Under the pieces are notes generated by a model. The model worked only from the letters and a program-made list of their open reading frames with translations, was not told where the DNA came from and did not search any database. Shown piece by piece: positions 1 to 5,733 of a DNA stretch of 7,585 nucleotides (the first letter of the stretch is position 1; each line of letters begins with the position of its first letter). This DNA comes from Mxb001 sp049431945 (lineage in GTDB: Bacteria > Actinomycetota > Actinomycetes > S36-B12), in the NCBI GenBank assembly GCA_049431945.1, contig JBMTDJ010000085.1, positions 1 to 7,585 of the forward strand, in the 5' to 3' direction. Both the position numbers and the translations under genes were made by a program.

Positions 1-1329
1 GCCGTCATCAACGGCGCGACCTCAGCGATCAAGTCGCTCTTCGGGCTCAGTGACCTCGCCATCGGCTTCGTCGTCTCCATCGCCCTCATCGGATCGGCGA
101 TCGGCGCGTGGTTCGCCGGATCCCTCGCCGACAGGTACGGCCGTCGCAGGGTCATGCTCGTCGCCGCCGCCCTATTCCTCATCGCCGCCGTGGGCCAGGC
201 GTTCCCCTTCGGGGTAGCCGATCTGATGCTGTGGCGCTTCATCGGCGGCGCAGGCATCGGCGTCGCCAGTGTCATGGCCCCGATGTACATCGCCGAGATC
301 GCACCGGCGCAGATCCGTGGACGCATGGGGGCGCTGCAGCAGTTCGCCATCGTCATCGGCATCTTCGCCACCGGCTTCGTCAACTACGTCATCCTCGAGG
401 CCGCCGGGGGCAATGCCCGCAATGCCTGGTTGCTCGGCCTCGAGGCCTGGCAGTGGATGTTCCTTTCGATGATCATCCCGGCGATCGTCTATGGCGTGCT
501 GGTCCTGCGCATCCCCGAGTCACCGCGCTACCTCGTCGCGATCAACGAGCCGGCCAAGGCCGCCAAGGTGCTCAGCACCATCTACACCGTCGACGTCACC
601 CCGATGGTCAAGGACATCGAGAAGACACTTGCGGGCGACCACAAGCCGCGCTTCTCCGACATCCGCGGTCGAGCCCTTGGACTCATGCCGATCGTGTGGA
701 TCGGCATCATCCTCAGCGCCTTCCAGCAGTTCGTTGGCATCAACGCCGTCTTCTACTACTCCAACACGATCTGGGAGTCGGTGGGCTTCTCGGAATCTCA
801 GGCCTTCCAGACCTCGCTCATCACGACCGGCATCAACGTCGCCTTCACCGTGGTGGCGATCGCGCTCGTCGACCGTGTCGGCCGCAAGCCGCTCCTGCTC
901 GTGGGCTCGGTCGGCATGGTGGTGACCTTGGCCACGCTCACCTGGGTGTTCGGCACCGCAGCGACCAATGCCGATGGGCAGCCCGTGCTGGCCGACGGGC
1001 CCGACGTCATTGCGCTCATCGCCTTCAATGCGTACGTCGCCTTCTTCGCCGCGACGTGGGGACCGGTCGTCTGGGTCCTCCTGGGTGAGATGTTCCCCAA
1101 CCGCATCCGCGCCACCGCTCTCGCCGTGGCCGTGGCCGCGCAGTGGGGTGCCAACTTCATCGTCTCGACCTCGTTCCCCGAGTTGGCGGGCATCTCCCTC
1201 GGCCTGGCCTACGGGATCTTCACCGCTTTCGCGATCCTGTCGATCCCCTTCGTGTTGAAGTACGTCCGCGAGACCAAGGGCGTCAGCCTGGAGGACATGG
1301 GACAGCTGGAGGGGGCCCGCGCGTCCTGA
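1..1329 (+). CDS. Sugar porter family MFS transporter, XylE/GLUT-like (5' end cut by window)
   Basis: The reading frame is open from base 1 to the TGA at 1327-1329, giving 442 residues. It is an integral membrane sugar carrier, probably an H+ symporter. Family signatures seen (fragment numbering): motif A 'ADRYGRR' at 43-49 and its repeat 'DRVGRK' at 291-296; 'PESPRYL' at 172-178; 'QQFVGINAVFYY' at 242-253; 'GEMFPNRIRA' at 362-371; and 'ETKG' at 424-427 near the C-terminus. Positions matching the E. coli XylE sugar contacts are kept: Q114, Q242, Q243, N248, W358, Q381 and W382. The fragment opens with AVING, matching the end of helix 1, so roughly 28 residues are missing. The proton-coupling Asp (XylE D27) should lie about two codons before base 1. 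The sugar cannot be told from sequence. No link to the c-di-GMP genes downstream is evident beyond adjacency. The family call is secure; substrate and coupling are inferred. Confidence 0.93.
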   Translation, partial: AVINGATSAIKSLFGLSDLAIGFVVSIALIGSAIGAWFAGSLADRYGRRRVMLVAAALFLIAAVGQAFPFGVADLMLWRFIGGAGIGVASVMAPMYIAEIAPAQIRGRMGALQQFAIVIGIFATGFVNYVILEAAGGNARNAWLLGLEAWQWMFLSMIIPAIVYGVLVLRIPESPRYLVAINEPAKAAKVLSTIYTVDVTPMVKDIEKTLAGDHKPRFSDIRGRALGLMPIVWIGIILSAFQQFVGINAVFYYSNTIWESVGFSESQAFQTSLITTGINVAFTVVAIALVDRVGRKPLLLVGSVGMVVTLATLTWVFGTAATNADGQPVLADGPDVIALIAFNAYVAFFAATWGPVVWVLLGEMFPNRIRATALAVAVAAQWGANFIVSTSFPELAGISLGLAYGIFTAFAILSIPFVLKYVRETKGVSLEDMGQLEGARAS

Positions 1330-1353
1330 GGGGCCAAAACCATCGGCACCGCG

Positions 1354-1359
1354 TAGCCT
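1354..1359 (+). promoter_or_regulatory. Possible -10 box (TAGCCT) for the glycosyltransferase gene
   Basis: TAGCCT fits the actinobacterial TANNNT -10 pattern and lies in the 65-base gap between the transporter and the glycosyltransferase. It would start transcription near base 1366 and leave a leader of about 29 bases containing the GAGG ribosome site. No convincing -35 box is visible at the usual spacing (the region around 1331-1336 reads GGGCCA). This is a short motif match only. Confidence 0.35.
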
Positions 1360-1382
1360 CGTAAGTCACCGCCGGGAGATGC

Positions 1383-1386
1383 GAGG
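1383..1386 (+). promoter_or_regulatory. Ribosome binding site GAGG for the GTG start at 1395
   Basis: GAGG ends eight bases before the GTG at 1395, a normal spacing. An in-frame TAA at 1362-1364 and the absence of any other ATG, GTG or TTG codon between it and 1395 make this GTG the most upstream start possible. A second purine run, GGGAG at 1374-1378, is too far away to be the main site. Confidence 0.7.
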
Positions 1387-1394
1387 TCGACCCA

Positions 1395-3284
1395 GTGCAG
1401 AGTCCATGGGCCTTCCTTCGCACCGCCGGTCACCGGCTGAGCGTCGCGTGGCGCCACTCGCCGCAGCGGATCCGTCGAGCGGCGATTCTGGCGCTCACCG
1501 TCCTCAGCGCCTACGTGGTCGCGCGCCTACTCTTCACGCGCGACGAAGCGAATCCGCTGTCCTTCTGGATGCTCTTCATCGCGGAGGCGATGAGTCTGCT
1601 CAGCCTCATCCTTTTCGCCTACGAGGCGTGGAGGCTCCCCCCGCTCGCAAAGTACGAGCCACTGCGTACATCCGTGGATATCGCTATTGCGACGTACAAC
1701 GAACCGATCGACATCCTCGAGCCGACGATCGTCGCGAGCCTGCGTGTCTGGGACGTGCGATACGTCTGGGTGCTTGACGACGGTCGTCGCGATGAGGTGC
1801 GCCGGCTCTGCGAGGACCTGGGGGCGCGGTATGCCACGCGCGAGGACAACAAGCACGCGAAGGCAGGCAACATCAACGCCGCTCTTCCGCGGATCGACTC
1901 CGAGCTCATCCTCTTCCTCGACGCTGACCACGTCCCTCAGCGCAATGCGATCGTCGACATGTCGGGCTACTTCCGCGACCCCTCCGTGGCCCTCGTCCAA
2001 AGCCCGCACGACTTCCGCAATCGGGACTCGGCGCAGCACACACACGGCACCCATCACGAGCAGTCGCTGTTCTTCGAGGTCCTCATGCCGGCTCGCGAGC
2101 GGCATCAGGCGGTGTTCTGGTGCGGCTCGGCCGCGCTCATCCGGCGATCTGCTCTCGTGGACGTGGGGGGCGTGGCCACCGAGACGGTGTCGGAGGATCT
2201 CCACACGACCCTCAAACTCCAACTCAAGGGCTACACGATCCGCTACCACAACGACGCACTGGTCACCGGTATCGCGCCGCACACGACCGCCGACTACCTG
2301 CTTCAGCGCGATCGGTGGGCGCGCGGCACCCTGGCTGTGCTCACGGGTCCGGAATCCCCGCTCTTCGGCAGGGGCTGGCGACTGTCTCAGCGACTGCACT
2401 ACGTCAACAACCTGCTCTACTACTTCCTGCCGCTTCAGCGACTGCTCTACGTGGGCGTGCTGTTCCTCGCACTCCTCCTCGCATGGCTTCCTATCGGCAA
2501 CGTCACGGCGCTCTTCGCCATTGCCGTCTCGCTCGTCTTCGCGACATCGCTCTTCGCGTCCCTTGCCCTAGCACGTGGGAGGCTGGAAATCGGTGAAGGA
2601 GCCTCCAACACCTACCTCAGCGCCGAGATCTACACGCGCGCGCTCGTGACAACAGCTCTTCGGCGCAAGAGCAGCTTCGCCGTCACTCCCAAGTCGATCT
2701 CCGAGTTGACGCTGGGCGAGCGCCTTCGCGTCCTTGCGCTCCCTACAGTCGTGGCCGTCGTCATCGCGGTGAGCTGGGCACTGCGGGCCGCGCAGCAGGC
2801 CTTCGGCTACGTCGTCCCAGGCGTTGTCCTCCCGGGCACCCTCACGACGACGGCCTTCGCCATCCTCACCTTCTTCGCCGCACTCGAGTTGGCGACCGTG
2901 GTGCCCATGCTGGCGCGGGAATACCGTCGACGCCAGAAGAGGCAGCGCTGGCGCTTCACCTGCAACCTCCCGGCCATCATCGGCGGCCAGCCAGTCGTCA
3001 TCACCGACCTCCACGAAGAGGGGCTCTCCTTTACTTCCCAGGGCAGCGGCATTCACGTCGGGAATCTCGCGCGCGTGGAGTTCGGCGCCGACGTCGCCGA
3101 CCGACACGTCAATATCCGCGGAATCGCGCGGATCGTTCGCAAGGCGTCCCTTCCGGGCGACGCGTTGATTTTCGGATGCACCGTCGAGTGGGACAGCGAC
3201 GCCGATCGCCGCGACCTCATCGACCTGTGCTACGTCAGGCTCGCCGGCGACGATCGCGCCTACCTCGAGCTCGCGTCCGTCTAG
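1395..3284 (+). CDS. BcsA-like membrane glycosyltransferase (GT2) with C-terminal PilZ domain
   Basis: The 629-residue protein is predicted to polymerise and export a polysaccharide across the cytoplasmic membrane from a UDP-sugar. Two N-terminal membrane helices (about 28-46 and 55-76) precede the cytoplasmic GT2 domain (about 92-310). This carries the processive synthase signatures: DDG 128-130, KAGNINAAL 156-164, DAD 176-178, WCGS 242-245, SED 266-268 in the place of BcsA's TED, and QRDRW 304-308. Further membrane helices follow at about 340-393, 445-465 and 482-505. FAVTPK at 428-433 matches the BcsA gating loop FxVTxK. The C-terminal PilZ domain (about 510-615) begins with RQRWR (516-520), fitting the c-di-GMP binding RxxxR. 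Its second motif reads DLHEEG (538-543) rather than DxSxxG, so His540 replaces the usual Ser. No BcsB-like or cellulase gene lies beside it in this window. The product could be cellulose, another beta-glucan or a different glycan. The neighbouring c-di-GMP enzymes support c-di-GMP control of the synthase. Confidence 0.9.
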   Translation: MQSPWAFLRTAGHRLSVAWRHSPQRIRRAAILALTVLSAYVVARLLFTRDEANPLSFWMLFIAEAMSLLSLILFAYEAWRLPPLAKYEPLRTSVDIAIATYNEPIDILEPTIVASLRVWDVRYVWVLDDGRRDEVRRLCEDLGARYATREDNKHAKAGNINAALPRIDSELILFLDADHVPQRNAIVDMSGYFRDPSVALVQSPHDFRNRDSAQHTHGTHHEQSLFFEVLMPARERHQAVFWCGSAALIRRSALVDVGGVATETVSEDLHTTLKLQLKGYTIRYHNDALVTGIAPHTTADYLLQRDRWARGTLAVLTGPESPLFGRGWRLSQRLHYVNNLLYYFLPLQRLLYVGVLFLALLLAWLPIGNVTALFAIAVSLVFATSLFASLALARGRLEIGEGASNTYLSAEIYTRALVTTALRRKSSFAVTPKSISELTLGERLRVLALPTVVAVVIAVSWALRAAQQAFGYVVPGVVLPGTLTTTAFAILTFFAALELATVVPMLAREYRRRQKRQRWRFTCNLPAIIGGQPVVITDLHEEGLSFTSQGSGIHVGNLARVEFGADVADRHVNIRGIARIVRKASLPGDALIFGCTVEWDSDADRRDLIDLCYVRLAGDDRAYLELASV

Positions 3285-3310
3285 CGCGGGGACCCCACCG
3301 TCTCATGGCC

Positions 3311-3316
3311 TAGCAT
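3311..3316 (+). promoter_or_regulatory. Leaderless-type promoter -10 box (TAGCAT) of the H-NOX operon
   Basis: TAGCAT fits TANNNT and ends seven bases before the GTG start at 3324. That puts the expected transcription start on or next to the start codon itself. No Shine-Dalgarno-like purine run lies between 3300 and 3323, as expected for a leaderless mRNA. A weak -35 candidate, GGGACC at 3289-3294, sits 16 bases upstream. The box lies in the only gap (39 bases) ahead of the three overlapping genes, so it probably drives all three. Confidence 0.65.
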
Positions 3317-3323
3317 CGGTTGC

Positions 3324-3884
3324 GTGAAGGGAATCATCCTCGCGAGCTTCGTGGGCTGGGTGGAGAGCACCCGTGGCTTCGTCGTGTGCGATGAAGTGAT
3401 CAACCGATGTGCTGATCGCCTCACTACGGGCGGCGCCTACACCTCGGTGGGCGACTACCCGGCCGCGGAGTTCACCATGCTGGCGGGATCCCTCGCCGAG
3501 ATGGAGAGCACGTCAGCCGACGCGATCATGCGCGACTTCGGCGTCGCTGCGTTCGAGCAGCTCGGCTCCCTTCACCCGGAGTGGCTCGAGGGGATGCCGG
3601 ATCTGATCTCCCTACTCAGCCGTATCGAGCCCGTCATCCACGTGGAGGTACGCAAGCTCTACTCCGACTCCCAGCCTCCGCTGATCCGGGCGCGGCAGGA
3701 CGACGACGGTGCCATCTACGTGACCTACGAGTCTCATCGCGATCTCGTGGCGCTGTGCCACGGCCTCATCGAGGGAGCGGCCCGTCACTATGGCGAGCGA
3801 GGCGCGGTTGAGATGACCGACAGGACAACCGTCGATGGCCGGACGCATGCCACCTTCCTCGTGGAGTCCAACGATGGCAACTGA
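3324..3884 (+). CDS. Stand-alone H-NOX (HNOB) haem nitric-oxide sensor protein
   Basis: This 186-residue soluble protein is a full-length H-NOX domain, the haem gas sensor related to soluble guanylate cyclase. It starts MKGII, the usual H-NOX beginning, which confirms the GTG start; the upstream stop in the same frame is at 3282-3284. It aligns with Thermoanaerobacter (Tt) H-NOX without gaps from the haem ligand onward. H106 is the proximal ligand (Tt H102), P119 the heme-distorting proline (Tt P115), and Y135-S137-R139 in YESHR form the propionate-binding YxSxR motif, followed by GLIEGAA (147-153). The distal-pocket residues that hold O2 in Tt H-NOX are changed: Tyr140 to L144, Trp9 to F9 and Asn74 to A76. 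A nonpolar pocket predicts NO/CO binding without stable O2 binding. The next gene encodes a GGDEF-EAL protein and overlaps by 11 bases, the classic H-NOX partner arrangement. By analogy with Shewanella and Legionella pairs, NO-bound protein should change the partner's cyclase or phosphodiesterase activity. Family call firm; ligand and partner inferred. Confidence 0.95.
   Translation: MKGIILASFVGWVESTRGFVVCDEVINRCADRLTTGGAYTSVGDYPAAEFTMLAGSLAEMESTSADAIMRDFGVAAFEQLGSLHPEWLEGMPDLISLLSRIEPVIHVEVRKLYSDSQPPLIRARQDDDGAIYVTYESHRDLVALCHGLIEGAARHYGERGAVEMTDRTTVDGRTHATFLVESNDGN
3863..3866 (+). promoter_or_regulatory. Ribosome binding site GGAG for the GGDEF-EAL gene, inside the H-NOX gene
   Basis: GGAG ends seven bases before the ATG at 3874, a good spacing. 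It decides the start in favour of 3874 over the in-frame ATG at 3835, which has only a weaker AGGA at 3822-3825 and would add a 13-residue, low-complexity extension ahead of the clear coiled coil. The site lies in the last codons of the H-NOX gene, so ribosomes finishing H-NOX can reinitiate here. Confidence 0.7.
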
Positions 3885-5733
3885 CGCGGCGCACGACCGC
3901 GAGGCACTGCTGCACACACTCGAGCGCGAACGTCGTGCACGTCTCGAGGCGGAGCGTCTGCTCGAGTCGAAGTCACAGGACCTCTTCTCGGCCAATCAGA
4001 GGCTTGCTGAGCTCGCTGAATCCCTGGCGGCACGTGAGCGCTACGCGACAGCGATCTTCCACTCGGCGCAGGATGGCATCATCGTCGCCACCACGGCCGG
4101 CCTGATCGAATCCGCCAATCCCGCCGCGGTGCGACTCCTCGAGACCGACTCCGGCACTCTTGCCGGCTCCCACCTTGCCCGGTGGATCCAGATCCCCACG
4201 ATCCCGTCCGATGTCGACGGTGCGGCTGAAGCCATCGCCATGGCGCTCCAACGTCGACCCCTGTCCGAGTGCACGGCGTTGACATCGGGGGGTCGCGATA
4301 TCCCCGTCCGCATTGCCGTCGGCCTGACGGAAGACCACGACGACCAGCGACTCATCCTCGTCGTCCACGACCTATCGGAGGAGAAGGCCACCGAGGAAGC
4401 CCTCCTCAAGACCGCACTGCTCGACCTGCTCACCGGGCTGGGCAATCGCGCCGCCCTTACCGCGGCCTTCCCGGTTTCGGGCGCGGGTTCGACCACGGGC
4501 GACCTCTGTGTCGTTGCAGTGGACCTGCTGAGATTCCATCGCATCAACGACGCCCTCGGCCGTACCGTCGGGGACGAGGCCCTGCGCGAGATGGGATCTC
4601 GTCTGCGCAGCGCATCGCGAGAGGCTCTCGATAGCGATCCCCGCCTCAGCGAGTGGATTCCTATCCGGCTCGGCGGCGATGAATTCGCCATCCTCGTGCG
4701 CGGTGCCGACATCCTCGAGGTCATCCCGCGCGAGATCGAGCGGATCACGCAGGCGCTCGAGCAGCCGGTCATCTTCGAGGGCTACACCGTCCCACTGGAG
4801 ATCTGCCTCGGGTACTCCATGGGAAGCCCGGCCGACGACGACGTCGATGCCCTGGTGGATCGTGCCGTCATTGCCCTCGAGACGGCCAAGTCGCGGGCGG
4901 GGCAGCGCATAGCGGCCTACGACCCCCGGATGGGCGCCGAGCGGTCCCGTGTCGTCCACTTGGAGGCGCGCATTCGCGAGGCGATCGACGCCGGTGAGTT
5001 CGTCACCTACTTCCAGCCGCGTGTCGACGTGACCACGGGGCTCATCGTGGCGTGCGAGGCGCTCGTGCGCTGGGAGCATCCCACGCGAGGACTTATCCTC
5101 CCCGGGGAATTCCTTCCCGTGGCCGAGCAGTCCTCACTCATCCTGGATCTCGGCAGCGTCGTCCTCAGCAACGTCCTGTCACTCCAGCGCCGGTGTCTCG
5201 AGCTCGGCACTGCCCGGCCCGTCTCCATCAACATCTCGCACCAGGAGTTCGCCCTTCGATCGGTCATGGAGGCGATCCAGACACGTGTGCTGGAAGCGGG
5301 TATACCCCCAGACTTGATCGAGTTCGAACTGCAAGAGTCCATCGTTGCTGACGATCTGGACTACAGCCGAGAGATCCTCGATGCCATCTCGGCGCGTGGA
5401 TTCCGCATCGCCATGGACGACTTCGGCACCGGCCAGTCCTCCCTCGGGCGCCTGCGCGAGCTCCCTATCGACGTCCTCAAGATCGACAGGTCGTTCGTCA
5501 GCAAGGCCATCGAGGATCTCCCGAGCGAGCGGATTCTTACGGCCATGGTCTCCCTCGCCGAGGTGCTGGGCGCGACCGTCGTCGTCGAAGGCGTGGAATC
5601 CGAAAGTCAACTTGCCATCGTGAGCAGGGCCGGCCGCTGTGAGGTGCAGGGCTTCCTCTACTCCCCCGCCGTGCCGGCAGGCGCCTATGAGGACATGCTG
5701 GCCACACAGCCGTGGAAGCGAGGACAGGCATGA
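3874..5733 (+). CDS. Coiled-coil/PAS/GGDEF/EAL bifunctional c-di-GMP enzyme, likely H-NOX partner
   Basis: The 619-residue soluble protein can be expected to make and degrade c-di-GMP. Order: a charged N-terminal coiled coil (about 7-57), a PAS domain (about 58-168), GGDEF (about 178-350) and EAL (about 360-610). The GGDEF domain keeps LTGLGNR (186-192), metal Asp D217, N225, D234 and intact GGDEF at 267-271. The four residues where an RxxD inhibition site would lie are LSEW, so product inhibition is probably absent. The EAL domain keeps every RocR-equivalent catalytic position: E395 (EAL), N453, E485, D515, D516, K536, E572 and Q592, plus E575 of loop 6. Both activities may therefore be real. 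There is no membrane helix or signal peptide. The start at 3874 overlaps the H-NOX gene by 11 bases, and the stop forms an ATGA overlap with the next gene, so all three are probably co-translated. H-NOX presumably docks on the N-terminal coiled coil or PAS and shifts the synthesis/hydrolysis balance; that contact is inferred. Confidence 0.93.
   Translation: MATDAAHDREALLHTLERERRARLEAERLLESKSQDLFSANQRLAELAESLAARERYATAIFHSAQDGIIVATTAGLIESANPAAVRLLETDSGTLAGSHLARWIQIPTIPSDVDGAAEAIAMALQRRPLSECTALTSGGRDIPVRIAVGLTEDHDDQRLILVVHDLSEEKATEEALLKTALLDLLTGLGNRAALTAAFPVSGAGSTTGDLCVVAVDLLRFHRINDALGRTVGDEALREMGSRLRSASREALDSDPRLSEWIPIRLGGDEFAILVRGADILEVIPREIERITQALEQPVIFEGYTVPLEICLGYSMGSPADDDVDALVDRAVIALETAKSRAGQRIAAYDPRMGAERSRVVHLEARIREAIDAGEFVTYFQPRVDVTTGLIVACEALVRWEHPTRGLILPGEFLPVAEQSSLILDLGSVVLSNVLSLQRRCLELGTARPVSINISHQEFALRSVMEAIQTRVLEAGIPPDLIEFELQESIVADDLDYSREILDAISARGFRIAMDDFGTGQSSLGRLRELPIDVLKIDRSFVSKAIEDLPSERILTAMVSLAEVLGATVVVEGVESESQLAIVSRAGRCEVQGFLYSPAVPAGAYEDMLATQPWKRGQA
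5720..5724 (+). promoter_or_regulatory. Ribosome binding site GAGGA for the CHASE-GGDEF gene
   Basis: GAGGA ends five bases before the ATG at 5730, whose last bases overlap the previous stop codon as ATGA. An in-frame GTG at 5712 would add six residues and would place this purine run inside the gene, so the ATG is preferred. The resulting N-terminus, MRLRKRVLRI followed at once by a hydrophobic helix, is a typical positively charged membrane anchor. Confidence 0.7.

Noticed and set aside
108..1088. Long open frame (326 codons) on the plus strand, out of frame with the transporter
   Set aside because: Its product is an Arg/His/Pro-rich sequence with no domain, a shadow of the sugar porter gene whose motifs are all in frame 1.
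1..1329. Sugar porter as the substrate supplier of the polysaccharide synthase
   Set aside because: It lies on the same strand, but a separate gap and possible promoter follow it, and its sugar is unknown. Adjacency alone does not support a functional link.
1527..2399. Long open frame (290 codons) on the minus strand within the glycosyltransferase gene
   Set aside because: It is antisense to a gene with clear catalytic motifs; its translation is Arg-, His- and Glu-rich without recognisable domains, as expected from high-GC codon bias.
3287..3300. GGGGACCCC palindrome between the synthase and H-NOX genes as a terminator
   Set aside because: The loop would be one base and no T-run follows, so it is not a credible intrinsic terminator.
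3835..3873. Upstream in-frame ATG for the GGDEF-EAL gene, adding 13 residues
   Set aside because: The extension has no domain-like character, the ribosome site there is weaker, and the overlap with H-NOX would grow from 11 to 50 bases. GGAG seven bases before ATG 3874 is better.
4041..4772. Open frame of 243 codons on the minus strand opposite the PAS-GGDEF region
   Set aside because: Ser/Arg-rich translation without motifs; the plus-strand frame carries a full set of GGDEF and EAL residues.
5712..5729. In-frame GTG start six codons upstream for the CHASE-GGDEF gene
   Set aside because: ATG 5730 has GAGGA at five bases and forms a standard ATGA overlap. The extra residues precede a normal basic membrane anchor.
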